DNA of 64,000 nt from Pholis gunnellus (GCA_910591455.2 OU342817.1:14209915-14273914); one strand, 5' to 3'; counted from the first letter of the stretch, positions 1 to 13,900 are shown. Made by a program: numbers and translations. Notes: a model not told the origin generated them from the letters alone.

Positions 1-1906
1 AACCTGGTGGCGGTGGGGACTCATAAAGGCTATGTACAGATCTGGGATGCAGCAGCAGGAAAAAAGCTCTCCGTACTAGAGGGACACACAGCCAGAGTGG
101 GTGAGTTAAGTGGCTGGAGCGACGGAGGCGGAGACGGTCGTTGGAGTAGATGTTACAACCATCATTCATTTCACAGTTGTTTAGCAACATCTCTCATTCG
201 CGGTCGGTGAATCCTCTTCCCTTCGATTTCATTCTTTGCTGCCAGGTGCGTTGGCATGGAACGCGGACCAGCTGTCGTCTGGGAGCCGTGATCGGGTGAT
301 CCTCCAGCGGGACATCAGGGCCCCGCCTCTCCAGTCAGAGCGCCGTCTCCAAGGACACAGACAGGAAGTCTGCGGGCTCAAGTGGAGCACAGACCACCAG
401 CTGCTAGCCTCGGGTGGAAATGACAACAAGGTATGCAGTCGGAGAATCTCACCTGTCTGTGAGCCACTCGGGACCACTTTTCTCACAGCATTTCTCTCCC
501 CTCGTCTCAACCTGCTGTCTGTAGCTACTTGTATGGAACCACTCGAGCGTCATCCCGGTGCAGCAGTACACGGAGCACTTGGCTGCAGTGAAGGCCATCG
601 CCTGGTCTCCCCACCAGCACGGCCTGCTGGCCTCCGGCGGCGGCACTGCCGACCGCTGCATCCGCTTCTGGAACACTCTGACTGGCCAGCCCTTACAGTG
701 CACAGACACCGGCTCTCAGGTCTGCAACCTGGCCTGGTCCAAGCACACCAATGAACTGGTGAGTCGCCCGGAGTTATGCTAGCCAATCATACAGCATCTT
801 ATGAGTTCTATTTCCATAGTAAAGTTGAGGCGACTCCTGAGTGTGTTGGTGAATATGTGAAAAACACTCTTTTCTGCAGGTCAGCACACATGGTTATTCC
901 CAGAACCAGATCCTGGTGTGGAAGTATCCCTCTCTCACTCAAGTGGCTAAACTTACTGGACATTCCTACAGAGTACTCTACCTGGTCAGTACATACTCTG
1001 TGTGTTTGTGCGTCTGTCTGCAGAACAATGGGCCACATACAAGGACATTTTCGTTTTCTTATCTCAACTTTCTCTTACTTTTTTTGTACGCTGGGCTCGT
1101 ACGAGTCGATCGGATTTAGACCAGCATAAACATGATGAATGCGTAAATGAGCGTGCGTTCATTAGAATTGTCAATTAGCATAATTAACGACAAAAAAGGC
1201 TATACGTCGTGCCTCGTATGTCCTATATTGAAGCCCTGCTACATAAAGGGACGCTTATAATTTTTAACGGTGTCAGCAGCAGAATTAAGGCACCTGATGA
1301 AGCCACGGAATGGGGGGAAAAAAGCAGGTGCTGTTACCGCCTGAGGGTCGTACTGTCACTGAAATAAAGAAGAAAAGGTTCGATATACAAACACCTCGCC
1401 CCAGCAAGCTGATCGATCAACGGGAGGAGGTCAAATAATTTGTCGTTTTGCAGTTAGAGATGTTCATATTGTATTGTTATACAATAGCCAACAATTGCCA
1501 ACTTAAATTATTAGTGATTTTGTTTGGCTATATGATTACATTTAAGAACCCGCAAAAATACCCCTGGTTACTTTGATGTTGTACTGTTATAATACTGTAT
1601 ATTCCGTGTATAATAATAGAGTGTATTTGCAGGCCATGTCCCCTGACGGAGAGGCCATTGTGACGGGAGCGGGAGATGAAACACTTCGGTTTTGGAACGT
1701 CTTTAGCAAGATGAGATCCACTAAGGTCTTTATCCTTTTCCATTTCTCATTTCACGCTGAAGATCCCGTTCTCTGTTCTCTACCTTTATCTGTCTGTAAG
1801 GTTTTATTCACAGTGGTCTTTGTCTAACCACCTCCGCCTTCTTCTCTCTTCCTCCCTGTTTTAGGAATCCGTGTCAGTGCTGAACCTCTTCACCAGGATC
1901 CGGTAG
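1..1906 (+). CDS. fzr1: Fizzy-related protein 1 (Cdh1), C-terminal 252 residues, six exons, 5' part outside window
   Basis: The product activates the anaphase-promoting complex, recruiting D-box and KEN-box substrates for ubiquitination in late mitosis and G1. Coding exons visible: 1-100, 246-430, 525-758, 880-984, 1633-1725 and 1865-1906, all with GT-AG introns of 94-648 bp. Together they give 759 bases, an open frame of 252 codons plus TAG at 1904-1906. The translation is a run of WD40 blades with characteristic stretches such as GTHKGYVQIWD, HRQEVCGLKWS, ASGGGTADRCIRFWNT and GAGDETLRFWNVF. It ends in NLFTRIR, the C-terminal Ile-Arg tail that docks on the TPR subunit APC3/CDC27. FZR1 proteins are about 490 residues, so the N-terminal C-box region and the first blades lie upstream of base 1. 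CDC20 is the nearest alternative, but the blade sequences and tail match FZR1 better. No frameshift or lost residue is seen. Confidence 0.96.
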
Positions 1907-3230
1907 TTAGCGCGTCACTCTACTACGAGGGGATAATGCCGGGAAGGGAATTTAACTTTGCATGTATCAAACTGTAAATGGGCCCCTTCTTTTGAGTATT
2001 TACCTCAGTAGTCTGCAGAGGGCCCCCCTCGATCGCTCTTAGTTATTTAGCCAAGTTGTAGCTGGAGGTGGGAGTGAGCGGGAGAGAGTGTCGAGGGCAG
2101 AGGAGATACGCATGTACAGTATTCCACTTCCTCCTTCATGATGGAGCCACAGGCTCATCCAACAGACCGGGGATCTCTGGTGACAAGGAGAATTGGGGGG
2201 GGGGGGGGGCGTTTCTCTCCCCGTGTGATAATTGTTTTGTTTACAGACTGACATTGTGCTTTCCTGCCAAATATTGAGTTTGTCCTTTTGTTTGTCTTAT
2301 TTATTTTATTTAGTTTTTTTGTTTTTTTTGGTATTTTAAAAACATTTTAAAAATGTGTTCCTACTCGTTCTGAAGGCTGGTAGATTTTCTTTTATGTGTG
2401 TAACTGCAGTTTTTGGTCTGATCTGTGGAGTATGTTTGCAGAACAAATCCAGGCTTGTCTTTTTTTACTGAGAGACAATAATGTTTCACGTACACTGATA
2501 ACCGATCACATCATCCTGTGCCGTTTCGAGAACTGTAAATCGGCCTGATCTCTTTTTATTTTTTTTATTTAAACATTATTGGCTCATAGTTTTATAGTCT
2601 AATCTCAAGAAAAATGTTTTAAATCAAGTGGCACGTCTTAGAAGGAAATACTTATTTGGTAACACAAGACATAAGAGTATATTCTTGAGTGGAAAATCAG
2701 GCATGGGAATTTAAAATGAAAACACTTTGTTTTACCAGCGTAGTTTGTAACAGTGACTAAAGCACACAGTAAAAACATTTGGGATTAGATCAGTGAAATG
2801 CTCGTGCAGAGCTGCTGCTTTGTGCTGTGTCTAAGGTATTCAAGCTGGAGGCACTTGTCCTATTTCACACCGTGTCTGTGTTGAGCAGTCATGCAATTCT
2901 ACTTTATTTTTGTTATATATCTGAGAAAAGAAATTTCATATCTGCAACCGCCTCCCCCCATTTAGATTATCCTTTTTCCTCGTTGGAATGTTTGAGTCAA
3001 CTAGCGTGCCACATTTAAACAAATGCTATTTATTTGTGTTGTGAAGAAAGGTTATTGTACAGAAATGGCATGTTTGTTTACTAATGACATCTGGGGGAAG
3101 TTGATGGGCAGTTTCACTGCCAGACTTTATGGAAATTTATTTGAATGCCACTTCAAAATCAAGACAATGCTGCAAACTTGAATTACAGAAAGAATGTTAA
3201 AAATAAATATTTCTGTACTGAGAGATAATC
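1907..3230 (+). other. fzr1: Probable fzr1 3' UTR
   Basis: This A/T-rich sequence directly follows the fzr1 stop codon and contains no convincing coding frame. It holds a G homopolymer at about 2195-2209. The first good polyadenylation hexamer I see, AATAAA, is at 3202-3207, which would end the transcript near 3225-3235. The end point is inferred from that signal only. Confidence 0.5.
3202..3207 (+). terminator. Candidate fzr1 poly(A) signal AATAAA
   Basis: A canonical AATAAA about 1.3 kb after the fzr1 stop codon, in an A/T-rich context. It is a reasonable 3' end for the gene, but unsupported by transcript data. Confidence 0.4.
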
Positions 3231-3633
3231 AACAATTAAATGATCATATCTTGTACCTTATGTCGTCGCTGTTTTATTGTACAACTTGAGTGAAATGCTA
3301 CTGGGAAGTAAAAAGGGCGATCTCATCGTTGTCATTCTATCTAGCTCAAAAATTAATTGTGCTTTTCCTTAAAAAAAAAACCCATTATGGTAATGATTTA
3401 ATCATTTAAAAAACATTGACTGGTCCAAAATAACTGTTTTGTTTATCTCTGTGGAAGATATCTGACGTTGGATTGCCACTTCTAACAAGGCTAATGAGCC
3501 AATAGTATAGTGACGTTGGTATCACGTGGCATCTGAGTCGTCAATGATCAAGTTGTCAGTTAGTTTGGAAAAAACTGATAAATGGCTGAATTTTTAAGCG
3601 CCCAGCTTCACTTCAGTACCAATCCTGGCCTAG

Positions 3634-3668
3634 CCTGCAGCCTGATGGTGTCTCCATCAGGCTGCAGG
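3634..3668. repeat. Perfect 15-bp inverted repeat with 5-base loop
   Basis: The left arm CCTGCAGCCTGATGG (3634-3648) is followed by loop TGTCT and the exact reverse complement (3654-3668). Pairing stops at the next base on each side. It lies about 430 bp past the candidate fzr1 poly(A) signal. The function is unknown. Confidence 0.8.
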
Positions 3669-6600
3669 GTACATGAATATTTACTGTGTTACCTCATTTA
3701 TTAAATGGTTGTGCAGAACACGGGGCGAGCTAACATACAACATCTGTACTCTCTTCAAGTCTCTGTTTACTTCTTGAATTTCCACCAATCCTGTCAAATC
3801 CTGGATACAGAAACATAGCTGTACTATAAGTAAAGATGCACACTCCTGCATATATTCTTGACAGAACTGGCAACCGCTTGGTGTGAAGTGAATGCAATGG
3901 TCCAGGGGAGGGAGAGAGCAACATCTATTGGTGGAATGTTATCAATGGCACCTAAAAATTACTGTGCCCAGCTGATTTGCCTTTTTCAAAAAGAAAATAT
4001 ACTACATATTTGTTCCCAATTTTTAACAATTAACATCTTTGGAAGGAACCAATGGGCTTGAGGCTGAATGCCACACGCAGGCTAGAGAACTCAGAAAAGT
4101 ACAGAGGGACTAAAGCATTGCTGGTTTTATTCTTTGCATGGGATTTGCTAACAATAAAAAATTATATCATGTTTCAATTCAATTTCAGAAGATCCCAAAA
4201 GAAGTTCTTCTGAATTATGGCGTATACCTTTTAAGGGCCCGGAGAGAACTTCACATCTAACTGTTAGTGGTAGCATTCTACTGTGAAGTTATGGGTTCTA
4301 GTGATTGTGAAAGCCGTAGCGTATAATTCACATGTTGTACATATTGTGCAGTCTTTTTTTCTCCACCCAATTGATCTGTTTTTCCAAAGGTTTCAAAGTG
4401 AACACCAGAGGGAGCCATCCTATGAGCAGACACAACACTGCTGCTACCACACCCATACAACCAGCCTTAACCACAGCACATTGAAGGTGAGGATCAGGTT
4501 TAACACTCACTAGAGGAGTATCCTGCCCCGTTGACTGTCTTTATAACACGCTATGCAGGAAGCGAAACATCCCAATAAATTCTATCTGGTTTCATTGTAT
4601 CCTCAAAATTAGAGTTTTTAATGGCTGCAAAACATCCTGTGGCTTCCCTCACCTTGTTCACTACAAGTCTGAAAATGTTCATATTACCAGTCCAGCCCAC
4701 ACTAATTTCACCCAGAGCCCGAAAAATAATGAATGCCCACCGCCTCACAAAACTCCTACACCTCTGCTTGTGCCGTGTGGTCGAACCAAACTCCCTCTTT
4801 ATGAGGTTTTGTGTGTTTAATGACGTCAACCTGCCAGCGACTACAGAGGAAAATTAGCCTGTATAGCTAAATTTGTCACATTTACCTGGCTCATGTTAAT
4901 GAATTGGCATTGTGTTTAAAGAACATGCTATGGGGCCTGAATACATGAAGAAAAATTGACCTTAAATGCTTCCAATCTTGTGGTTTTGCTATCATTTACA
5001 GATAGATATCAGACAGTGGCTAATACTGAATACTGGCTGCTATTAATAAGATGGACTGAAAAAACGAAAGGTCTTTTTTGTAAAGTCTTTTTCAGTGTGA
5101 TGAAGATCAGGTGCTGTAGTCCTCTGTGACTCAGCTCCTCTCAACGCCAGAGAGCCTGAGCTTTTCTCTCCTTCAGACTCCATTATAATGTCATCTAAAT
5201 AACATGCATAGTCCATTATAGTGATCAGATAAATCATCTGAATGGAAGACATTGAACACAGTCTTCCAGCTCATCTGTGGCTCTTGGTGGGCAGATGTTA
5301 ACAATAAGCCCTGAAAGCAGAGGGTCGGACAGACAGGGATTGCTAATATGCATAATCCTACCTCCTGATGTTTCTATCAAGAGGCACGGAGTGTGATGTT
5401 CGCTATACAGCTAAAGCCTCACAACACAGAGAGCAGGATCTTCCCCCAGGTTCCTCCATAAGCCAGACTCCTGAGTTGTATTGATAAACTGCCTACAGAG
5501 GTATCAAAGGAACAAGGCTTTTGTGAGAACTAATGGCTGCAGCCACCCAGGCTTCTTTTGTAATTTTTTTCAGAACACGGGAGGTGGGGGGGGGGGGGGG
5601 CGCTCATGCGCCTTATTCATAAATAGACACTAGTCACTCACCTCAGCAGCCCCATTGCATTCATAAACTGGGGGTTGATAGGGTGTTCCTCCACAGCCCA
5701 ACTATGACGAGCCCTGCTGTGATGACTACACAATTAATTGATTAATACCAGTTGGTTAATACCCATGAATTCATGAGAGTGATTCAAGTCATACACTAAT
5801 GAAACACATTCTGGTCCACGGGGAAAAAAAAGAATGCCCAGAATTAAAAGGGCCCCCAACAGCTATAAATGATGATGTTTAGATATGAAAACAATTGAAT
5901 AATGTTAAGATTCTAACTCATACCCCGAAATAAATATACAAAAGCCCCGCAAAGCACTTTAGAAATATGCAACTCAGTTGTATACTAGTGTGTGCTTTTA
6001 CTTCAGAGGAAGACATACCACTAATACAAAATATATCAATGCATGATCAATAATATGATTTATTATATTTATTAAACTACCCAGCATTATATTAGAAACA
6101 AAAGCTCCACTTTGAACAGGCATTGAGTAAATTTAAGTACATTTGTGCTAATAATGCCTCTTTCACTCTTCAATTGAAGTGAACATTTTGTGTGGTATTA
6201 ATAGTTTTACTAATAATAATCAATAATTCTACTAAGGAAAGAAAGTTTAGAGAACTTCTTCTACGACTGCAAATACCAACATTCCCAGTCAGAGAAAGGG
6301 TGAAAAGTCAAGCAAGAGGGCGTTTATTGCCTGGGTCCCCAAATCACTAAATCCGCCCCAAAATACACCCAAGTCACGGTTAATTGTGGTCAGAAACACA
6401 TGGTTTTACAAATAACTAAGTTATGAACTGAATTCAGAGTATATCTATGATTCAGTCAGTCTTGGCTCGGATTGCCTCCACACGGCTCAAAACATGGCGA
6501 CGGTCAGCCAGCTAACGGTGCTAACCGCAGGATCAGTGCTGACAGAGCTAACAGTGTTAGCATGAGGGTGGGTGCCATATGCTTCCGCGACGATGTCGTG

Positions 6601-7402
6601 GCTCGGGATTGTGTGAATACAGTATATGGTTGTAAACGGTAATCTTAGTATGAGCGAAGTGCAGACGCGATTAGCTAGCCAGTGGCGCGGGCGGCTTATG
6701 CTGCCAGTGGCAAAGTTATTGCTCTACTAAATTAGTATGGTGAAAACTATAGACTCTATAAAAGGTTTCCTGTGTAGGCTATCCGCTCGTGCTCCTTGAC
6801 TCCAGAGAAGTAAAGTTATTCAGCATCCAGCAGCCATTGAGCGTCTACACGCCGCTGACGACATGCTCGAGCGTGCAAAGCCCTGAAAGTCCCGCCCCTG
6901 TTTCCCGGTTTATTCAAAGTGTATTAACATTGAACGTGTCCTGTGTCCAAATATAACCAAATTCAACAAGGCACTCCCTTTGGTCCCCAGCAGTACACCA
7001 CGTTGTGTGAAGTAGATCAGATGAGTGGTTCTTACTTTATGCTAAGGACGTACAAACATACAGAGGTTCCTTAGACAAAATAAATGGGTTCCGGTTTCAG
7101 TCCTTGCAAATAAAAATGTACAGCTTTGCAAATATGAATAGTTGCTTCCTTTTCTCTGCATTTTACTGAATACTGAAAACATGATTTCAAAACACCCCGG
7201 AGGACTTTGGTAAGTTGTGAATAGAATTTAAGAATCATTTTTGATATTTTCTATGTGGAAACACTTGTTAGATGGAGCTCTAAAATGTAGACTTGGCAAC
7301 ACGTAACCATTAGACTCACATGGAGTTGCCAGATGCCATCTGTGTCGAAATGCTGACATAGCTTCTTAAATAACCCACGGCTTGCTGACAATTATTATAA
7401 TT

Positions 7403-7418
7403 GTGAATTATAATTCAC
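7403..7418. other. 16-bp perfect palindrome GTGAATTATAATTCAC
   Basis: The sequence reads identically on both strands and does not extend further. It sits in A/T-rich intergenic DNA where such palindromes can occur by chance. It could be a homeodomain-like dimer site, but nothing nearby supports a function. Confidence 0.5.
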
Positions 7419-8262
7419 GAGGAGATAATCCAATCCTTACATAGACCAGAAAAGTTTAAATTTCATCAGCACAGTTGTCCTCTGTTTCAGATGAGTGAGG
7501 AGCGGTCAGAGTCATGAAGCAGAAGGATCGCAGACATCTCTGCTCGCTGCTCAGTCATTGCTCTACTGGATGAAACAAATCTAATACTATTATACCAATA
7601 ATACTGAAATAAAACTCTTAAAAGTACAATATTTGCACATTTAAATCACTCGCCATATAGCCTAAAACTAAATAAGGAGGTCAAAAAATATATATAAATT
7701 AATTAGACACATTAGATCAGAACCAGCATAAGTGTGTTGATACTGTCCATAAGACACTGTAATGCATACACATCATAGTTGGTTTGTGATGAGGATGGAT
7801 CCTCTTGTTGAACCATTTATCATTGTTGAAGGTTGCATGAAGGTTTTATGGTTGACTATGACCATTTTAAGTTTCTTCCCACTTGTCTTATGTCCTAGTG
7901 TGGTTACTGTGTGTGATGTTTGTGTTTTATGTGAGCTGAAAGCGAACAGTTAAGATAAATAAAGATGTGGGCTCAAACTAAACATGTACAAATCAATGTG
8001 AATGTATCTGCACACGATGATAAATTAAATTGTATTCCGCCCAGCCGATTTTATTCCAAAGCAATTAATTTTACCAATTACAATTTCCACTGCCCTTAAG
8101 GTATGTAACGTCACTCTTGTTGTTTCCCGCACCAATTAATTTGATACATAATCTTGATCTGCACAATTCAGGTTTTAATTCAATTACTTCTGAGCTCCTC
8201 ACCCCACGGTGCTCAGTATTTCGCACTCTTGGGACACATTTCAATTTAATTTGTATTTATGT

Positions 8263-8368
<106 letters not shown>

Positions 8369-8662
8369 TTTTTCTTCGATCAGATTATAATTTACGCGCT
8401 AACATAAAGTTAGAAAACGGCATTGATTTAACCATCAGTCCATAAATAGAAAGGTATGTTCCATCGACATGCATAAACAACCCCCCATGTTTTATTCATA
8501 TGTATCCTAGACCTTCATATAATATAATTTGGCTGCTGGTTTTGGGCCGCACCCTTAACAAGGTCTGGAGGAGAAAAAAGAAATCAGCGTCAATTGGCCT
8601 CCCCTTGCCGTCGTCACTCCACCTCGTCCCGCCTCCTCGCTGTCTTCTCCGGGCAGCAGACG

Positions 8663-8672
8663 TATATATAAA
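8663..8672 (+). promoter_or_regulatory. Candidate TATA-box core promoter
   Basis: TATATATAAA lies in a locally CpG-containing stretch, with a GC-box-like CCCGCCTCC about 30 bp upstream (near 8628-8637). Transcription would be expected to start near 8693-8700. A consensus splice donor (CACACG followed by GTGAGT) at 8879/8880 closes a plausible short first exon. The TATA core is partly palindromic, so minus-strand initiation is also possible. Confidence 0.35.
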
Positions 8673-8694
8673 CACGCTGATCCATCTTCCCCCA

Positions 8695-10985
8695 GCCTAC
8701 CCAGTAACATCACGCTAACCAGTACACGGAGCTCCGATGGGAGGGCGCAACAGCCCCAGATCGTGGCTGATTTCAACAGAAAAACCACCAACAGTCCAAG
8801 AGACGCAGCCGTGTCTACTCATCCAGCCCACGCGGCACAACATTGTGTCGGCGTCACCTGTTGTTTTCATCGACACACGGTGAGTCCACCACTTACAGCC
8901 TTTGTCCTGCTCCTTATATTAAGCGAATGCAATGTTATACAGGCTATTCAATTGCCACATATTCATATGTTTGCATTGTCTCTCGCTCCACAACCTTTCC
9001 TCCTTTATTTTTTTTTGCACTTCAGGATTGAAAAACAGATATGATGAAGCAAAAAAAAAATAAAAAAATGCCTCGAATAGCTGTTTAAATCCCGACGGCG
9101 TCTACTGGAAATTAAATGACAGTCCCTTCCTCCTCTTCCTGCCTCGCCTGGGAGGTGGAGGGAATGTTTATCATGTCGTCATGTTGCCGTGATTTGAGAG
9201 AGAGAGAGAGAAAAAAAAAAGATATGTGACCTTACTTTTAGATGAGGAGCAGGGCCGCTGCACATTAAATGTGTCACATAGCAGAGGTCTGTTGGCTTTC
9301 CAACCTCCTGAGAGAAAACTTCGGTGCAGCAACAGGTGGCATGTTTTTTCTTTTTTTTTTTTTTTTCCCGGGCCGAGATGCTGAGGAGGAGATGGACGTG
9401 GAAGGAAGTAGGGCGTCATTCAGCACCGAGACACTGGACAGCTCCCACGTCGAAGGGCTCGTTTCTCTTTAGCTGCGATCATCTGGACGGAGTAACAGGT
9501 TTATTCGGCGCTTTTATAGCTCACATTTTAAATCATGCCAACGTGTCCTGTGAATATTAACACAATCTAATGGTCGGCATTCAAATGCTTGGAAACTAAA
9601 TGGACGATTTTTGAGAGGCAGATGCTTGAATGTGGAGCAAAAAAAGTAAATTGTCTTTAATCAACACTACATCAAAATGACTCTAGTGAATATTATTGAT
9701 GATCTCCTCTTGGTCTAAATAGAGTGTTGTCTCTGCTCAGCTCTCCTCTTTTCTCTAGTTTACACTCACAGACCCCCCTTTCCCTCCTTCCTTGCTTCCT
9801 TCCTTCCTCTCACTAAACTGTCCCCATCTTCCCATCCCCCTCTTCCACTGACTCCCAGTCTTGTTGCATAGCTACCAGCTCAGAAACATACTGGAGATGC
9901 AGGACAATCCGTCTGTCTCTTTTCTCTGCCTCTTCCTCTTCCAGTCCAAATGAGACTTATTGGAAAGAAAGCACATATCACTGAGTTGACGGCCTGCGTT
10001 CACATTTCCATTTTCTCATTCTAAATGGGGTGTAATTGCAAATTGTGCACAGCTTGGGGCTTCTGTTCGTTGCATATGGTGAACAACGTTTATTCTAAGT
10101 GCTGTGATCCTCTCTGTTCCTCCCCTCCTCCTCTTCCTGTCTCCCTCTTTTGAGAGGAGCTGAAAGGTTGGCATTACAACAACAAAGGAGGGATGGAATG
10201 TCAACAGGCTTCAGAGAGAAACGGGTTGAGGAAAACACAGAGATGGGAATTGCATGTAGTGTTTCCATCTCCGACATTTGAAGTTCACCACCTGTCAACA
10301 CACCACTAGCCGCTGGGTGCTCTGCAACACCTGAGACACATGCATATCCTGAAATGCTCTGTAACTCTGGGTGTGCGGGAATCGATATATCATGTTTTAA
10401 CAGAGGAGGGAAGACACCAACTTAAGTATGTCCTGTGGTGTTACAACTCTTTTTCTTTTAATACAGACTGAAGCAGTGGATGTGGAGCTCCAAACAAAAA
10501 GGAGAGGATGCTTTGGGGAAAGTGTTGGTGGTGCTGAGTGGAAGACTAGTGATTTTGTTGTGAAGCTGATCAAAGAACAACAAGTCCCAGTCTACCTCTC
10601 AGCACAAGCAGTGCTCTTCAGTCCACGTCTGCTTCGACCTGCAAGGCTCTTCAATTCAGAATGTGTTCACATTTCAATGTTGGAAGTGTAACGGAGGTTT
10701 CCCGTTTAATCAGCTTCAACAATATGTAACCTGCACTTAAAATGTTCTGATGTATCTCTGCCTGCACGCCCCTGTGACTGGGCCTTTATTTTTCATGAAA
10801 CAGATTAACAAACAATGAAAGCAGCTCCAAAACCTCTGGAAGAAACCGTAATAATGGCATACATCAGCACACTTTGTACAAAATAGTGTAGTAATAATGT
10901 AATTGTTCATTAATTAATCTGCATTTGACCTTGTATCTAGCATTCTTTTATTGGGGAAATAAAACCTGGATGTAAAACCTTTACG
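8695..10985 (+). ncRNA. Candidate two-exon transcript with possible 79-aa ORF, unassigned
   Basis: I do not recognise a known gene here. Predicted exon 1 runs from about 8695 to 8879 and ends at a consensus donor. Predicted exon 2 begins at 10467 after a pyrimidine-rich acceptor ending ATACAG, and an AATAAA at 10958-10963 could end it. An ATG at 8737 opens 47 codons plus two bases (start MGGRNSPRSW, end FIDTR). Joining at 10467 keeps that frame open for 31 more codons to TGA at 10561-10563, giving 79 residues with no signal peptide or domain I can identify. The ORF is short, so a long non-coding RNA is at least as likely. Other exons between 8880 and 10466 cannot be excluded, and I saw possible acceptors near 9025 and 9943. 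Confidence 0.22.
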
Positions 10986-13900
10986 TGTATTTCTGCATTT
11001 CCTCACGTCAGCATCAACATGACAGCATTAAATGAACACGTGCACTATATACGTCACACACCAGGTGCAACAGGTCTAATGCCACCAAATGTTGAAGATA
11101 TCACGGAACCAACTATGCAGGCAAACATCCTAATTATTAAAAGAAGTGTTGGGAGGCTGACCTGACTTCCTGCACGGGGATTAACACAATGCTTTGAAGA
11201 AAGCATTTAGTGAGAACATAGTGTCAGTGCTAAGGGCTCATTAGGATCAGAAGTAATTAGGGAATGAGTCTCTTTATACACAGTATCTATCCTTTTTGTA
11301 CGTTTTCTTTTTCTTACACTTTGCTGCCAGTTTGTGATCTTTTATTTGGAGCTTTGAGTAATATCAGTAAACAGACGTAAGCAAATATAAAGATATCTAC
11401 AGTCACTACTCACTAAGAAGTCTGAGCAGCAACCTGCTCTCTGCTCTGATGCTGTATTCACAAATATGAGCAAATTTATCTCAAACCGGAAAAAATGTAT
11501 AGTAACAGACTCAGATGTACAACTAAAAGATGACAGATCACGATGCTTCAGCATTATGTCAAATTCTTCCAGCTGTGCTTCAACATATACAAACCAGTGG
11601 AGGTGAGCGCAATTATTTCCTAGAAAATGGGAAATTAAAAAGATTGGATGAAAATGAAATAAAGACCCGAGGCTTCAGACATGTCTTTTTTTTAAACACA
11701 CATATAATCTATCTGCCTCTCCTCCTCCAGGATACCTGCATGAGTGACCTCACAGGATCAGCATTTAAACGGTGCTTACAACAGAAAGTCAAGCCCACCG
11801 CAAACGGAAAAAAAGCTCAATCTTAAAAAGAAAGGCGCTAGATTTACGTTGAATGTTGTCTGATGAATGCAAGGTAAAGATTGTTCCATTTACCATCATT
11901 GAAATCCAAATCTGACATGAAAGCTACATGTAGGATGTGAAGGACGAATCATCTTTATCTCCGCTGACACTGCACCTAGAAATCAATCATGTCATTATCC
12001 CCCGTTAATAACAGACTATGCTTACAGACGGTTTTCACTCAGAAAAGCTTGCAACGTTTAATTAAATATGCGTCGTGGCTGGTCTCATTCACACTGCACC
12101 CTGTAGGTCTCCAGATTGGCGGCATGCTGGCTTTTCATATATAAAAACCAGGGACTGGCTTGCGTTGCTAAGCAACACAAAAGAGTCAAGTGCATTTGTT
12201 TATTGGCCAATAAGAATGCAGACAAAGTTTCAAGGTCCTGTAATATTGTAACTCACACAGAGAGAGAGAAAAATGTGTTCCACAACCTTTCATATATTCA
12301 TTTTTCATACGAGTGTATAAATAGAGTTTTGCTTTAAGAGGTTTCTGTCTTCACAGAGCTCATACACGGCTCTCAGCCGGTTTGGTAAAGCGATTAAAAG
12401 CTGGTCGATATATTGTTGGTTCTAGCACCAAAGAACATTAAAAAAAAATCTTGAATTAAACTATATACATTTAAAAACCACTGAGGTGGTCAGCAGTGAA
12501 TGGCTATATAGTGATTGTTCTGTTAATAAAGAAAGTTACATAGCTGTCCAGAAACACACATCACAGCCATAACCAGGCACACATGGTGCTTTATTTATCC
12601 CGTTTTGCCTGTATCAAAAGTCAAAGCTACGGCCTTGTGAGAAGAGATGGTTTCACAGACATGTCTGAACATAGAAAGCGGTCGCCGCGAGTCCAGGCTG
12701 ATGGTTTTCACAAAGGAAGAAAATGCTAGAAAATAGTAACGGCTGTGTGAAAGGAAGTGCACAACAGGTGACAAAATGCATCAGACACATTCTCAAGAGC
12801 ACAGACCTTGTGTAATGCATGTACTCCCTCCTCGTTGTCATTACTATCTGGGCACCGAGCCTGGCGTGACGCTATGCCAACTGTTCCCCCGCAAGTCTGT
12901 ACTGGCACCTGTCACCAGCACCCTGGCACCTCGGCGGGGCTCTGGGGGAGGGAGAGGCAGTCAGTAGTCAGCATGGGGCTGCTTCGGTGGTCTGGTGGAG
13001 CAGGAATCGGGGAGAAAATGTCTGCTGGTCATCAAAGTGGGACTGACATTTGATGAGCAGACACTCGTCAACCCTTTCCTGATGCATAAGCTCCACCTCA
13101 TGGCAGATTGTGCTTGGCATTACATAATTACACATATCTAAGCAGGGTCAGCTCTAATGTCTTTTTGTTGATGATAAAAAAAATAAACTGTCGTGTGGGA
13201 CACATAACTGCTGCTTTCAGAAAATAAGGGAAAGCTATTCACTTCAAAATAGCGGCCTTTGTGCGCCGCATCTTTTCAGAAATAGCCCACTTTATGAGAA
13301 TTACAAAATAATCAATAAGGGTTATGGCAATGTTTAGCTTAGACAGTATGTCTACTGCTGTATAAAAAGAGATTTAGATGATTCTGAATCTGAATCATCA
13401 ACTGTGTAAGTTAATAGTTTCTGTCCCCCTGATTTTATTGGCCTTTAAATAAAGAAGCTAATCAGGAATCTGATTTAAATAGGTTGCACAAAAAGTGAAG
13501 CAGCTGAGCAAGAAGGTAAATGTTTAGTCAAACTAAATCCTTAAGTTACTTAACCTTTTAAAGCATGACACACATCACTGATTATTCTGCTTGCTACACT
13601 TATTTTATGTGTAAACGCCTGTTTTTAAGCATTATTATCTGAGCCCCTTTAAAACGTGCAACAGTTTTTGCCGCACTGGTAATCATGGTAGTGAAATGTC
13701 AGAATCCAAATGTTAAATAAATGAGCTCAATTAAAAAGACAGGTGATCGTTTGTTTAAGTTTCTGACGTGGTCAAAGCAACCCGTCCACCACACACACAC
13801 ACACACAGGCCACTAGCATGAAGAGGAAAGAAACGAATAAACTCGCTCATTCCCAGTGCTGTTTCTTGTTTACATGCATTAGTGCAGGGAGGTTGACTGA

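Noticed and set aside
4551..4829. 92-codon minus-strand frame
   Set aside because: No known domain, no splice support, and a similar-length frame on the opposite strand, as expected from chance.
10428..10691. 87-codon frame overlapping candidate exon 2
   Set aside because: It joins in phase with exon 1 only through a frame that has no ATG after the predicted start site. The other frame was kept as the tentative ORF.
11530..11826. 98-codon plus-strand frame
   Set aside because: No family resemblance, no promoter or splice context, and composition like the surrounding non-coding DNA.
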